Positions 24,301 to 36,987 of a stretch of 64,000 nt of DNA are shown here, in pieces. The notes below the pieces were generated by a model. The model saw only the letters and a list, made by a program, of their open reading frames with translations. It was not told the DNA's origin and searched no databases. Source of the stretch: Triops longicaudatus (taxonomy: Eukaryota; Arthropoda; Branchiopoda; Notostraca; Triopsidae); assembly GCA_022885665.1 (NCBI GenBank), contig JAGQDJ010000071.1, forward strand, positions 308,931 through 372,930, given 5' to 3'. Numbering within the stretch: position 1 is the stretch's first letter; each line of letters begins with the position of its first letter. The translations under genes were made by a program, and so were the position numbers.

Positions 24301-27300
24301 AGGTGAAAATACCGTGTATTGTTTCGGTACACTTTGGATAATTTTTAGTTTGGTACATTACTGATTGTAACCCTCCAAATTACTCCAATCTTCCATAAAA
24401 TTCTTTTTATATATATTTTCCAATTCTCAATGTATATATAGAATAACTTAACCAGAATAGGATACTTCCTAAAAATATACACTAATAAAAAAATAAGGAA
24501 AAATCATTACTAAAAAAAAGCCTAACCACCAAGTAAGCGTAACATAGGGTAACGAAAGGGTTAACCAGTTAACCCATTAAGCGCCCTTCTCGGAGCACAT
24601 GGTTTCTTGCTGCCCGGAGGGGCATGGTGTCACCCGGCCATGTGACAGATGATACCATTAACACTGCGAACAATAAAGTTAACATATTACCCTCTCCTTC
24701 TAGCTTATGTATCTCTCTCCCAGTAAACAAACATACAACTAAAGTCGTACCATACCAAACCCACAACATGACTTTCTCCTACTGTTCTTCAAGTTCAGCT
24801 CCCTACAGCTGGCTCCATATATCGACAATTGGGTTAACCACCCCCCAGAAGAGGGCTTTTCCTAACGCTTAATATAATCACGCAAAGCGATACGCTTTAT
24901 AGCAACTTTCAAGGATAGCTCTGCTCTTTCTGCGTGGGCTGGTACTTTCGCCAGTACTTCGTACATTATCCCATCTCTTGTGCTATCTGCCCAGCAAGTT
25001 AAAATAGGTTGTAGGGGGAGTGAGGTGATATATCATTCGTTCTCTTAGTCAATTAGGGTCAGAAAACTAATATGATGTTGAGAATACACCTTCTGCAGCT
25101 CACTCACCTCGCCCATAACGTCCAATTTCTTGCCTTGCTAACCCCTAGAGGGCTGGTGCGCTTGGGTAAGGTGGGGTCAGGGGGTTGTTCACTTGTATTT
25201 CTGTGTTATAACAAGTAAAAACGCATTGATGGCCATTTAAGCCCTTAGTTTTTATAGATTTGAGTCGACAGTGATGCATGGGGCCATCAGCGGCCGATTC
25301 GTGGATACTTTTCCTTGTCATTGAAAGTTTGATGTGATGGAAGCAATGCTCATAGTTTCTTTGTGGCCTATGCTCAAGCCTTTTTTCAAGTTTTCCTCCA
25401 TAGAATAGCTTTATTCCTTAGTAGTTCGCCCAATAGTTCTGCTATAGATCTCAACACTTCCAGGTCTCAAATGTACACAATTATGAAAATTTTGGGAAGG
25501 CATATTTTTTTCTGTTTATTGCAATTTGCTACAAAACAAAATCAACGCTATTTTGAGTTAATTACTTAAAAACACTGAAAAGTTTTAGGAAAACAAAGAG
25601 GACATTCGCATTTTTGCCCATTTTATGATAAACTTTTTTATAAACATGGGAGTGATTTTTACGTTTTCCTAATTATGAACATTTCAACGCTTTGAAAACA
25701 AATCTGGCATTAAAAAATACAAATAAAAAAATTCAAAAAACAGTAAAAAGTACATTAAAGAAAATCGTCAAGCTGAATAAGATTTAATTTAAGAAATTAT
25801 TCCAAACGATTAACTTGGCATTCAATGTCTTTTAACCCCAACATAAAATCCTTTCTTCCACTGCTCAAATTGAATTACTCCATAAACGATTACCCGCAAT
25901 TTGAAATAAACATTCTCACAAGTAAACTCTTCCAAAATGCCAACCCCTCTCCGTTTCACCCCCAAGGGGGAAATTTATAGTCTAGCTTGCTCGCTTTGCT
26001 CCTGGGCAAAACATGGGGGATTTACCCACTATTGTTGCGGAAGGAAGTCATCGCCACTTTTTTTCTCTCTCACCCGAGCCTCTTTGGATCCACTTTCCCT
26101 TTACCACCCCGTCACCCTCCTGATTCTCACCCCCAACCATCGCACTCATCTAATCGCCACTTAATAGAATGAGGTGCCAGTCGGGGGTTATTCCGCGCCT
26201 TTTTAAGCCACTGTCTCTCTGTCTTGACAACGCAAAGGGTGAACAAGCTGTAGCCCGAGGGTGAAAACGGTTCTTCATCCAAAAAGAGGGGGTCAAATTA
26301 TATAAATGTATCGCTGACGAGCAAGCGCTTGCACTTTGCACTGATTTGGCCCTTTTTTCTTTGTCTCTCTTCTTTGCCAGCCTCTCTCTTATGCCTTGAC
26401 TTTTATTAACCCCCACCCTCCCTTACAGCCCCATGAAACGAAATCTTTTATCAATTTGGGGAAAACCAAGAAATAACTACAACTCTTGTCTCAAATGCTT
26501 TCATTGGAGACGGGAGATTTCTTCCCGTTTTTTTGTGCCTTTTTGGCTTGGCAATAGGAAGGAATTCGGGGGCAATAAAGTGGAAAAAAGCAAAGAAATA
26601 CCAAATGACTTTATGATATCAGCCATAAAATAGCTTGCTTGGCAGCTAATTGTTGCAAGACGTTTGTTGCAACTTTTGGGGGCTTCTCTGACAATTCAAC
26701 ACATTGCATAATGGGGTCGGGGGAGTGGTATAAGGGCACATAGGGATGATGCGGTTTATAAGAAATGTTTTTATTGTATTTTTTGGGGTTTAGTTTGGAC
26801 AAAGAATAAGGATGGCAAGGCAGGAGTAAAGCGAGCCAGAAATTAGTCGCTATGATGGATTCAGATTCGATTATGCACATAGACTCGTACCCCCCTTGGT
26901 TTGCATATGCCTCATATCGCTTTTATGGGGTCAGGAGGGTGTATGTTGGAAGACTTTCGGATTCTTGGAGGGGAGCTACAATATATATGGCAGACGACGG
27001 CCTGACTAGAAAGGACCAGAATGACGAAACGTTGGAGGAGGTAATGTGATTTGAATACGAGTTATTGATAGGACCAGCACGATGACAAGAGCCATCAAAA
27101 TGTGCAACTCCGTAACCCTTTTTATCATAGATTATGTAGAGCGGACCAATAGGAGTTTATGGTACGGAAAACGAGACGGGAGCATACTGGTCCAATACAA
27201 GCGTTTCTGGGCTAAGATTATACGCGTACTGGCCTACCGCCCTATTTAACCCTTTGCTGCTTTTAAGAGATAGTTTGTCTTCTCTGGTTGAGTAAGTTTG

Positions 27301-28363
27301 GCTTGAATTGATTGTCATAATTCGGAGAAATTGGGCGTGATGAATGGATATTGTCAGAGTAACTGTTATTTAATGGGAATCCTGCATCTTGTAGAATTGG
27401 AGAAAAAGTTGGGATAAGTTGGCTGAGAGAGTAAGATTTCAAACAGTTCACAAAGTGTTTTCTGAGGTCAAGAGAGTGACATTGTTGAAGCCTTACCTTA
27501 GCCGAAAGAGCAAAATGTTGTTAGGGACTACAAAGCGAAAAATCAATGACAAAATATTCTTTCTCTTCTACCATGCTCGGTTCTAAGTTGATTCGAGCTA
27601 ATTGAAAGGCCTTAGGATTGGTTACCGGGGTGGGGGGAGGGTTTGATTTCCTGCCAAAACTTTTACAATTCATTATTTAGCTAATACATACCAACAGTGG
27701 ACGGTTTGCAACGGAAATGAGTTGAAGAACGTTGACGGAAATGTAATTAAACACACTTTACGGTGTTTTTGTCCAACATAGGTATTTTTTCTGTAAAAGA
27801 ACGCGATTTTAAATGGATTTCCTGCATTACATGAGTTTGAACGATGTTTCAAGTAATATTCTGAGCAAATTCGATTTGTTAGTGAACGTTAGTTTGCAGA
27901 AAATGTACGTTGTCCACGGGAAAGTTTTAAAAACAGACAGCGAAAGAATTTGCAGCCTCATCACGTGTCGTATTTGATGAATATTTACGCATTCAGTATT
28001 TTCTCCAGGGAAAATCTGTAGCGAAACGCAAAAGGTGCGTCCCCGTGAAATGTTTGATTAAACCGGAGTAAAATTACGGGAGTTTATACAGGTGGGACAT
28101 TTCGTGGCGTTATCGTCGCACGGGCCAATCAGAATAAAGTGGCCTGATACTATTATCTTCCCGAAAAATGTTTGTCCCTTGGTTTATTTCCTGAAACTGA
28201 ACAAATTTAGACTTCTGTCATAAAAAATTACGTCAATGTCAATGCTTTTTCTTTTGTGTTCTTTTTTTTTGTCTTTTTTTAAACTGGTTGCATCAGTTGT
28301 TCATTCGGAGGTCATTCCCGTAAACAAATTTTGGTTGGTCATGGAGGAGGAGCTAATGAAGGG
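21391..28363. other. Large gene-poor region between Shox and the lipase gene
   Basis: About 7 kb without a recognisable coding region, RNA gene or intact mobile element. It is divergent flank: upstream of Shox on one side and of the lipase on the other. Short reading frames of up to 90 codons occur on both strands, with no domain I can name. It probably holds the Shox 5' untranslated region, promoter and enhancers, but I cannot point to a specific site. Confidence 0.55.
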
Positions 28364-28369
28364 TATAAA
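28364..28369 (+). promoter_or_regulatory. TATA box of the lipase gene
   Basis: TATAAA sits 67 bases before the lipase ATG. This leaves room for a start site about 30 bases downstream and a short leader. Confidence 0.6.
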
Positions 28370-28430
28370 AGGGATTAGGTAGTTGGTTGACGAGTTTTCT
28401 CTGTACTGGAAATCGTTCTGTACTAGAAAT

Positions 28431-31400
28431 ATGCACAAGCTATCGATTGTCTGCCTAGTTCTAGGCATAAGTTGGGCGTGGGGGTCGCCGTTGGTGGCCG
28501 ATTTGAAGAAATGGAGGCCTGCCACTGGCTTAATTCCTGGCCAAGAACTTCCAAGTGACTTTCTTACGGTCTTAAATTTTGTCAGAAAAATTAAACAATT
28601 TTCGTATCATAGAATTCTAACTACGGTGATTTAACAACTTGACAGTGCAGTTTTGTTAACAAGAAGCTTTACATGAGTATAATTATTTGATAAACAGCTT
28701 TTATTACGGTTTAATTATAACATTTCATCAGTTTTACGTCGTAGTGTAAATAAGCATGAAAAATAGTGTACTTTAGGAAAACTTACAATTTTGTTGCTGG
28801 AAAAAAATTTTAATCGAGTCATTGGAATTATTCCGCAGAAGATAATCCTAAAGTATGCTATGACGACTTGGGCTGTGTGGAAATCACGGACGATTTCTAT
28901 GATCCGATTCATCGTCCCATCAATTTGCTGCCATTGCCGCGTGAATTTATTAACACACGCTTCATTATTCATACAAGATTAGCCCGAGAGGTAAATGCAA
29001 ATTAAAAATTCCGCATCTTCTTGTTTAAGGAAAGCAGCGCCATCTACTGAGTACATATCCGACGCATTTCAATATTCAGAATTCTTTGTGCATCTTGGTA
29101 TTGTATAAGAGATCTACCCATAGATGTCAGGACAATCCAAACGAGACTACGGAAATTCTAACAGAAAGACGGCTTCGTTGAATTTCCAAAATAATTATCA
29201 TGGAGCGCAAAATTAGAAAATTTTAAATATTGTCAATGTTATTAAAGGTAATTTGAATTTTTTAAATAATTAATTCTCTTCCGTTCTAAAATGCCTTTTA
29301 TTAAAAAAACACCTCAATTCCGATGAGAAATTCCACAAAAACTTACTGCATTTTCGTTAGACTGTGTTTTCACTGTCAACTTTATGCCTATATTTCGAGC
29401 AAAGTTTCCGTAAAAATCACGGCTACTCTTGTTATGTAACACGTGTCTCAAACGCAGTGAAAACGTAGCTAAGTTAAAACGTCTTTGTGTTTTTAGTGGT
29501 TAAGATATTCCTTTTTTTTCTAGGATCACATGTTATATGCCAACGACCCCGAAAGTATTTCTAGTTCTACTTTCGATCCGGCCAAGGATACTAAAATTAT
29601 CATCCACGGTTTCATTGATAATGGAGGCACCACTTGGATCAAGGTATTTTCCTTTTAAATCAAAATAACCTTCTTTTGAATTTAAATTAATCTCTCTTTT
29701 TGGATTTTTTTTTCCAGAAAATGACCAAAAATTTGCTGGACTACGGCGATTACAATGTGATCGTAACCAACTGGGGAGGCGGTTCTTTGCCTTTGTACAC
29801 CCAAGCTACTGCCAATACTCGTTTGGTCGGCTTGGAAGTGGCCCACTTGGTTAATGTTCTGATCGTAAGCAATATCAAGCCTCCATGTATTTTTTATAGC
29901 TCACTTGAAAAGCTTTTAGGAAAGCTTTGGTGGTAATCCGGAAAAATTCCATATTATTGGACACAGTTTGGGCGCCCATACTGCCGGTTACGCTGGTGAA
30001 AAGATTGTCGGCTTAGGACGTATTACTGGTAAACACCCTTTTACTTGGATGTTTTATTGTAATTCTCTTCCGAAACTTTTTGAGTTTATTTGCTCAATAC
30101 GTACATGATTTTGGCTGAGTTATTGAAGCTCTTTTCGTGGTATAGGTTTGGATCCTGCTGGTCCCTATTTCGAATGGATGCCGACGACGGTACGTTTGGA
30201 CCCTACCGATGCCAAATTTGTGGAAGCTATTCATACTGATGCTCAGACTATTCTCCTCTTAGGTAGCTACAAGATTTGTTATATTTCCTTTTTTATGATT
30301 TTCCTCAATATCATTTTTAGTGTTTTGCTTTAACTGCTTCGTACGAACAGTTACTAAAGAAAACGTTAGAGGGCGCTACTAGGGAAGCAGTGATATAAAA
30401 GTTTTCACTTTATTTTGCTATATTTTGCTTTATTTTGCTACCACAGTAAATTGGCATAATTTTGAGCCATAATTATTGTTAGAGGTTAATATTTTTTAAA
30501 TGGCCACAGGTTACGGAATGAAACAAGCTGTGGCGCAAGTTGATTATTACGTCAATGGCGGATGCTGTCAACCTGGCTGTTCGCCGGTAGAGGTCCCCAT
30601 TACTGCCATCACTGACGGTTTCGAAACCGCCGGTCGCGAACTGTTCGCTTGCAGCCATCAAAGATCGATCGACTTTTTCACCGACTCTTTGACCCCCAAT
30701 TGCGAGTACGTTGCTTACGAATGCGCTGACTATGAGACCTACTTGTCTGTAAGTATCGCTTTTCTTCTGCTAAAATTAATCCAGTCTCGATTTTAATCCC
30801 TCTCTTAAGCAAAATCTTTATTTCTTTTCTTTTATAAATCGATTTTTTCATTGATTTGAAAAACTGTTCAATCTTTGAAAACTTTCGGAAATAAAAATTC
30901 CTTTGACTCGGAGTCGTTGACCTCTATCATTACCTATCGCACTCGCTATACGCGGAAAAAACTAACAAACTTGCTTACGTATCATCCGCGTATAACGAGG
31001 TTTTCAGGTGTAAAAGCCATATATTCGGGTATAAGCTTTGTATTGTACTGGTAAATTCTCTATGAAATCAATATTTTGAGTTGTTTGTTAATACTTTGTG
31101 AAATTTTGCAGGGTGCTTGCTATTCTTGCGGAGCAGATAACTCCAACTGCGGTCGTATGGGAATGGAAGGCGACAAGTATCCCCTTAGAAATCGCACTAA
31201 CGTGCAGATGTATTTCACTACTGGCGCTGATGCTCCTTACTGCAGTACGTGTCGCCTTTTGGATAATTTTCGAGAAAAATCTCGAAATTTTTAACGAAAT
31301 TTTCTTTAGAATACCACCATCACGTCAAACTTACGCTTGCTTACCCGAAAAATGCCGAAAAATGGGTGTACGGCAAGTTGAGAATTTCGTTGTACGGAAC

Positions 31401-32161
31401 AAAGAACCAGTTAACGGACGAACAGCTTACAACCGAGTAGGTTTTTGTGTTATGAAAGCTCGTAGCAGAAAATTGAACGATATCCATTCATCGCTTTTTT
31501 TTTCTTTATTTTAGTAGTTTTCTTTTAATATCTTGAATGCAATTTTTTTGCAACTTTGTAATTTATAATCATAACTTAGGTAGCTATTTCTAAGTTATTT
31601 TTAATGCATTATAATTTTAGTAGCCATTTTAAAAATTTGTAACACCTGATTCCGTTGTACCAATTGCAGCGGAAGCGAAAAATTCTACCACGGACAAGAG
31701 AAGAGTTTCTTGTTCATTTCGGACATTGACGTCGGAACTATTCAGCGAGTGGAGCTTCACTGGAATTACGACGGCACCATCTTTGATCCTAACACCATTT
31801 GCGATCCACTGTTCTGCAACAAGCACTTGTACGTGGCCAGCATCGAGGTTTCCGAGTTGGATCACTACACAGAAGCGTAAGTTCCTTTCCGTATTTTCAG
31901 CATTGTAGACGCTTTTGCTTCTGTTAGCGTCCTGACACAAATTCTTTTAATTTTGTGAAAAATGTAAGTTTAGTCGCATCGTGGAAGCTTACAAATAATC
32001 CTCTGCCATTAGCTGTAAGGAATTTAGTGAGTAAATCTAGACTAATTGCATGCAATCTTAGTAATCGTTTGAGCCACACCTGGAATTCTTGCGTGGTTGA
32101 CCAAGAGTATGCTGAGATTGGTGACGGCAGAAATGCCGAATTCTATCCCACCGCTTGTTAA
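28431..32161 (+). CDS. Secreted pancreatic-type triacylglycerol lipase
   Basis: Eleven coding exons: 28431-28554, 28839-28990, 29524-29643, 29718-29864, 29920-30028, 30146-30262, 30510-30748, 31112-31244, 31310-31436, 31670-31876 and 32062-32161, encoding 524 residues. It begins with a signal peptide (MHKLSIVCLVLGISWAWG), and CYDDLGC opens the mature lipase domain. The catalytic serine is in GHSLGAH. The aspartate is in GLDPAGPYFEW, and the histidine in CSHQRSIDFF. The loop between PGC and FAC has the length of the full lid of pancreatic lipases, unlike the short-lid phospholipase A1 types. After about residue 380 the protein continues into a PLAT-like beta domain (KLTLAYPKNAEKWVYGKLRI). It is predicted to hydrolyse lipid esters outside the cell or in the gut lumen. 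No colipase gene is seen nearby. Confidence 0.93.
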
Positions 32162-32865
32162 GTCATTCCAGAGGGTTTGCAGTCATAGGTGAAAGAGGAA
32201 TTATTACCAAGAAAAAAATGCAAATTCAGAATTAGCTCACTTTGAGTTGTGATCATCCCGGTTTTATATCTCGAGCACTGTCATTATGCTTTTGGGTCCT
32301 GAGAAAACGTATTCAAAGAGAAAGTAAAGGAAACAAACTGTAATAATAATAAAAAATAAAACAATACCACGGTAACAAATATATATTTGGTAAATACAAG
32401 GCAGTACCACGTCTAGCCATTTCATTTAGGCCCTACCTTGGCCTGGAACCAGCACTTTGCCATAGTCGGTCATGAAAAGATGAATTAAAACACAAGTTTT
32501 ACGGAATAAAACATAGTTTTGTCCGTTTTGACTAACCAGTGGGTGCTTTCAAAGAAATGAAGTTGCTCACGGCACTTGTAATCGACACAAAAATGATTTG
32601 CAAATCAAGTCGACCAACTTTACATTTATGTGGTAATAATATCGATAAATTCATTAAGGACTGATGTGTATTGCCACGCCTGAGCGTGCATGAACAGAGC
32701 TTCTCTTGACTGTAAAGCATGGTCTAATGCACGATTTTACATTTAAAACAGTACTGTGTGTATAAGAAAATTGAGCAAACAACAATTTTTAGGCAGTTAG
32801 GAGACGGGAGCTAGAATTGAAGCAAAGCTGTGAGGTCACTGTATTTGGATAATTTATCGGATAAT
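32162..32865. other. Spacer between the convergent lipase and mucin-like gene 1
   Basis: Holds both 3' untranslated regions. Two AATAAA signals at 32348-32353 and 32355-32360 serve the lipase gene. No other coding region is recognised. Confidence 0.6.
32348..32360 (+). promoter_or_regulatory. Polyadenylation signals of the lipase gene
   Basis: Two overlapping-range AATAAA hexamers lie about 190 bases after the lipase stop codon, in an A/T-rich run. Confidence 0.55.
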
Positions 32866-33930
32866 TTATTGGGTAATAGCGCAAGTCGACACGAACGACG
32901 TGGAAGTGAACGTAGAAGTTACCGTATCCGTCTGAGTTTGCATATCGGTCGCGGTAGTGGTCGACGTTTCCGGAGTTGGCGTATTCGTCGAAGTCGATAC
33001 GGATGTTTCTGAGGAAGTGTAAGTGGATGAATGTGTAAGAACAGGAACCGTCACGCTGACGCTCGTTGAGGTACTGGAATAGACTAAAGTTGACGAAGAG
33101 GTGGCACTGCTAGTTGCCGAGGACGTAAAAGTCGTTGGAACCGGGGAAGAGTAGGTGGAAACACTCACGGAAGTGGTGGTACTGGACCAGGTGGCTATAG
33201 ATAAATACACCAGGTAGGTGGTGGTCGATGCTGTCGAGGTCAAAGAACTCACAGTGTTGACACTCGTGGTACTTCGGGTCAGCACCGTGTAAGCGTACTC
33301 CGTGTTGTACAGAGTAATCTTTCGGTCGTTGGCCAATAAATTAGCCAGGAACTGCCCTGCTGGCCCATCCAGTACCGCGGCACCGGGTGCAAATCCATCG
33401 GGAATGGAAGTTGGGTTAAAAATTCTCCTGAAGCCCGAGAACAACGCTATGCCAGCCAATGGTATCATAATTGCACCCGCAATTCCTAAAGTTGCTATTG
33501 CCGGCACTGAAAGCCCAGCCAATGCTAAAGGAGCTAAAGCACCGAGAAAGAAACGATCTTCAGCTGGTTGCAGTGCATTTGCTTCTTTATCTGGGTAGTA
33601 TTCATTCCCGTCTGCCACGGATACTTCGGACTCGGAGAGTTCCTGTATGTATTCTTGCCGTTTGCCGAAACTGGATTCAGGATATTGCTGGGATGAAACC
33701 AGTTGGTCAACTCGCTGGTAACTGTCGTAAGGGTCCGCCATTATGCGATTGTTGCGCCGTAAATACCGGTCGACTCTCGCCGAGGGTTGAAAGCTGCTTT
33801 CCACCACCTCCACCGACTGCCACGACGGCTCTAAGGGCGTTACTCGACTCATTTGGGCCACTTGGTAAGAGTCGATTAACACTGGAATACTAACGAGCAG
33901 AAAAAGACAGACACGTTTGATCGATGCCAT
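32866..33930 (-). CDS. Mucin-like secreted protein, family member 1
   Basis: Intronless reading frame of 354 residues. I do not recognise the family. It starts with a signal peptide (MASIKRVCLFLLVSIPVLID). LEPSW is at residues 33-37, then a charged Tyr/Gln/Arg-rich stretch. DRFFLG (125-130) leads into a hydrophobic Ala/Leu/Gly-rich segment to about 166, and AGQFL follows near 191-195. From about 210 to the end the protein is mostly Ser, Thr and Val, the kind of sequence that is heavily O-glycosylated. A single Cys lies four residues before the stop (TCAITQ). The hydrophobic segment could be a membrane segment, or could bury on processing. It has close kin at 35167, 41875 and 47374. Role unknown; a surface coat, gut lining or secreted gel are possible. 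Confidence 0.85.
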   Translation of the reverse strand: MASIKRVCLFLLVSIPVLIDSYQVAQMSRVTPLEPSWQSVEVVESSFQPSARVDRYLRRNNRIMADPYDSYQRVDQLVSSQQYPESSFGKRQEYIQELSESEVSVADGNEYYPDKEANALQPAEDRFFLGALAPLALAGLSVPAIATLGIAGAIMIPLAGIALFSGFRRIFNPTSIPDGFAPGAAVLDGPAGQFLANLLANDRKITLYNTEYAYTVLTRSTTSVNTVSSLTSTASTTTYLVYLSIATWSSTTTSVSVSTYSSPVPTTFTSSATSSATSSSTLVYSSTSTSVSVTVPVLTHSSTYTSSETSVSTSTNTPTPETSTTTATDMQTQTDTVTSTFTSTSFVSTCAITQ

Positions 33931-34029
33931 GATTTTTAAGAATTCAGTGAAAATTAAACGTTGAGCTTCGAGTTTATGGCTTGTGTCGCGTATGCTTGCG
34001 CTTTTGACAAACGAAGTTTCGATCAGTCT

Positions 34030-34068
34030 CCAAGCTCCTTTCAGCGTTGGAGCTGATAGCTGACTGAC
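34030..34068 (-). promoter_or_regulatory. Shared promoter block upstream of mucin-like gene 1
   Basis: Read on the minus strand it contains CGTCAGTCAGCTATCAGCT, then CTGAAAGGAGC. The same block with few changes lies upstream of gene 2 (36148-36183) and of a broken copy (40640-40676). It includes a TCAGT initiator-like core and sits about 100-140 bases before the ATG, so it probably marks the transcription start. Confidence 0.6.
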
Positions 34069-34844
34069 GGTTCGTCAACGCTTCTCAAAAACGATACGAA
34101 AGTCTTAGACCTATGGGCAGGCCATGTAGTCAAGGTAATGTACCTGCCTTTTTGACCTGAAAAATTTGACTGGATTTTCTGTGATGGGCACGCCCCTTTT
34201 GGGTTTTGTTACAAGTGATTTCTTTTCCGTCACATAGCACCTGGTTCTGACCCGTTCACGGTAGGCTGGCTAAACCTCATTAGCGAGTCCAAGACCACGT
34301 CCTGGGCTGCGCAAAAAAAAGTTCACAAAGCAAACCACATAGGTCTAATTATACCGCTCAACATTATGTAACCTTCAGAAAGTGCAGAGTAGGCGCATAT
34401 GAAACATTCTTGTACACTTCATATACAGTAGTTAAGCTAGCCATAGAGGCCTAGATACGCCTCTAAGGCTAATTAGACTTCACAAAGCGCAGAAAAGGCT
34501 CCAACAAGTCGCTTATGAAGCGGAACGCAATTCTTCTACACTTTATACACAGTCATTACATACAAACTTATGAACAGCTTGTTTGAAAGTTTTGACATTG
34601 CATTGCATGATGACTATTATGCCCAACTTTACTGTTGAGAAAATTTGTAAATTTTTTTTACAGTTTTCGAAAGGAGAGGATGAAATATTTCTCTGCTGCT
34701 CGCCTAAATGGGCAGGTGGTATACAGTGGCCTTTAGCCGATAGTAAAGCTATGGTACTTATTTATGTCATGATTTGTATAACTTAGTCTGTATAAAACCA
34801 CTGTTCCTAGAATAAATGGCACGAAGCCTATATAAGGTATTCAA

Positions 34845-34860
34845 CCCCCCCCCCCCCCCC
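34845..34860. repeat. Poly-C homopolymer of 16 bases
   Basis: An uninterrupted C run in the spacer, directly followed by AGAAAAAAAC. Its length may be affected by sequencing error. Confidence 0.9.
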
Positions 34861-35166
34861 AGAAAAAAACGTACGTAATACACTTAGGCTTCATTCATTT
34901 ATTTACTTAGTATTATTTAAACGTATAACGGTACTCAAAAACTTATTGCTGTCAGTACAATTCAGTGAATCAAGTTTCAAATTCGGTTTATTTCAGAGTT
35001 TTGACACGCTTCAAAGCGAAGCTAACTATTCAAAATGCAACGTAATGAAGGTAAATCGTTCTCGACAAGACAAAGACACATTAAGAGATTTCAGTGGCGT
35101 CCCACGAACCAGTTTGAAAACTCCGTACTCGAAAAGATGCGTATGCTACCCAAAAGAAATGGCTCA

Positions 35167-36075
35167 TTATATGACACAAGTTCTAATGGTTACGGTCTGT
35201 GTGACATCGGTGCTTGTGGAGGATTGAGTGATAAAGACTGTGGCTACAGTAGTTGTGACCGTTGTCGTGGAAACTTTGGTAGGAAGGGTTGTCGTTGACA
35301 CCTGGACCTCGGTGGAAGAATAGATGGTCTGCTCGGTCGTAGTTGCGGTCGGAGCCGTGCTAGTGGAGGTTCCAGTGCTCGTGGAGGTGTAAGTCGCCGT
35401 AACGGTGGTGGTACTGGAAGCGGTTGAGCTGGAGGTTAGCAAAGCGGTGGAAGGGTACGTGGTGACGCTGACGGACACTGGGGTCGTGGTGGAAGTAGAG
35501 GTGGAACTAGAAGTGAATGTAACGCTGGTAGTTGTAGTGGTCCAGTAGGTATTTTTTGTCGAAACGAAATTCTGAGTTAGGGTCTGCGTTCCACTGCTGT
35601 AGTACGTACTGTACACAGTAGTAATTTCTGGAAAGAGGTTTCCAAGTCCGATTTCTCCTTCAGGACTGACAAAGGGTTGCACGAAGCTGTTGATACCCGA
35701 GGCAATGGCTTGCAGTGGAGCAAAGGTAAATGAAGGAATACTGTCCAAAAACAGTCGTGCATTCTGCGACTTCTGTTGGTCGTTTTTCTCTTCTGGTGCC
35801 GCCGATAGCGCCACTTCTTCTTGCAAACTAGATTGCAGCGGCTGAAATAAAGCTGAGTGAAGGTTACTTTGTCCTGAATTCGGCTTGCCGCTCTCCAAAG
35901 ATTTCAAATATCGCTCTGAAATTGCTGACAGCGGCCGCTCGTTTGTTAGCCTTTCCGTGGACTCCCACGAAGGCTCAAGTGTCTTTAGGGAGCTTACTTG
36001 CGGCTTGTTGTAGCAATAAATGGACACTAAATGAATGGAAAGCAGTAACAAGCATGTTTGAATTACTGGTACCAT
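35167..36075 (-). CDS. Mucin-like secreted protein, family member 2
   Basis: Intronless frame of 302 residues, counted from the ATG at 36075; the frame runs slightly further upstream but without an ATG. A signal peptide (MVPVIQTCLLLLSIHLVSIYC) is followed by LEPSW at residues 33-37, exactly where members 1 and 4 have it. A charged Gln/Glu/Ser-rich region leads to FLDSIPSFTFAPLQ, a weak version of the FLG plus hydrophobic segment. The C-terminal 140 or so residues are nearly all Ser, Thr and Val, with one Cys two residues before the stop. It lacks the Cys-rich end module of members 3 and 4. Function unknown; an O-glycosylated secreted or surface protein is the best guess. Confidence 0.82.
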   Translation of the reverse strand: MVPVIQTCLLLLSIHLVSIYCYNKPQVSSLKTLEPSWESTERLTNERPLSAISERYLKSLESGKPNSGQSNLHSALFQPLQSSLQEEVALSAAPEEKNDQQKSQNARLFLDSIPSFTFAPLQAIASGINSFVQPFVSPEGEIGLGNLFPEITTVYSTYYSSGTQTLTQNFVSTKNTYWTTTTTSVTFTSSSTSTSTTTPVSVSVTTYPSTALLTSSSTASSTTTVTATYTSTSTGTSTSTAPTATTTEQTIYSSTEVQVSTTTLPTKVSTTTVTTTVATVFITQSSTSTDVTQTVTIRTCVI

Positions 36076-36147
36076 GACGGGCAAAGCTTACAAATGTTTA
36101 CTACAAGATCAGAACAGCAAGTTTGTATATTCGAAGCAAGGGGATAG

Positions 36148-36183
36148 GCTCCTTCCAGAGCTGCAGCTGAAAGCTAACTGAGG
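36148..36183 (-). promoter_or_regulatory. Shared promoter block upstream of mucin-like gene 2
   Basis: On the minus strand it reads CCTCAGTTAGCTTTCAGCT then CTGGAAGGAGC. It aligns without gaps to the block upstream of gene 1 over most of its length. A TCAGT initiator-like core lies about 100 bases before the ATG. Confidence 0.6.
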
Positions 36184-36450
36184 ACTATGGCTCAGGTAGG
36201 CAGGCAGGCTAGTCAGCCTAAACGTAGGTCTAAGTAACCCAGCTCAGCGTCAGTGGTCTCTTTCCCATTAAGAAAGTCCATGTTATTACCTATTCGTTTT
36301 AAGAACGGTTTCAAGACCTTGGTTGAAATGCCAGGTTTTGGCTCTCTTTTGCGAGATCGTTGAACCTTTGGTTTCCTTCTTTTTCGGAAACTTGCTTTCC
36401 TAGGATAAGTTGACCTGTATTACCTTCAGGTTCTTTTCTGTATCGACTGT

Positions 36451-36454
<4 letters not shown>

Positions 36455-36484
<30 letters not shown>
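36455..36484. repeat. Poly-A homopolymer of 30 bases
   Basis: An uninterrupted A run. A similar run of 29 A lies at 41005-41033 in the same cluster. Either could be an old retroposon tail, but no retroposed body is recognisable next to them. Confidence 0.85.
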
Positions 36485-36487
<3 letters not shown>

Positions 36488-36987
36488 TTGCCGACTTTTT
36501 GCAGAAAGTACCCATTCTGGCCCCCACGATTTTTAAGGATGAATTTCGACAGGGTCGTACCCAAAAATTTTACAGCTTCCTTTATAGAAGGCAATGAAAA
36601 GTACCATGTTAAGAAAGTTTCACTGTTTTATGAGCAAATTAAAAAATTTCTTGGGAGAAAATGAATTCCCGAAAATAGTGGTCGCCAGAATTACTGATTT
36701 TTATTATTAATCGGTAAATTATTACCGTATTAATGTTTTATTATTAATTACGTTAATTACTTTATATCTTTATAAATATTTGTTGTACCTGGGATTACGT
36801 TATAGAAACGCGTGGCGTGGTAGGATTTAAGAACCTTTATCATGCTTCCCTGAAGGGGCAATTTAAATTTAACCGTCTATACGCAGAACTATATGTATAC
36901 GCTACCTCCTACCGTTTATACGCTGGCAATCAAAGGCGGGGTAAAGTTTCTTTTGAGGCATGCAACAAATTTTACTAAACGAAAATT

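Larger units (their letters stand above)
33931..35166. other. Spacer between mucin-like genes 1 and 2
   Basis: Contains the gene 1 promoter block and a run of 16 C at 34845-34860. No gene is recognised; the short frames at 34583-35298 on the plus strand have no domain and partly run antisense to gene 2. Confidence 0.55.

Noticed and set aside
34583..35298. Plus-strand frames including a stretch reading FLSTRQRH...
   Set aside because: No domain; the right part runs antisense to mucin-like gene 2.
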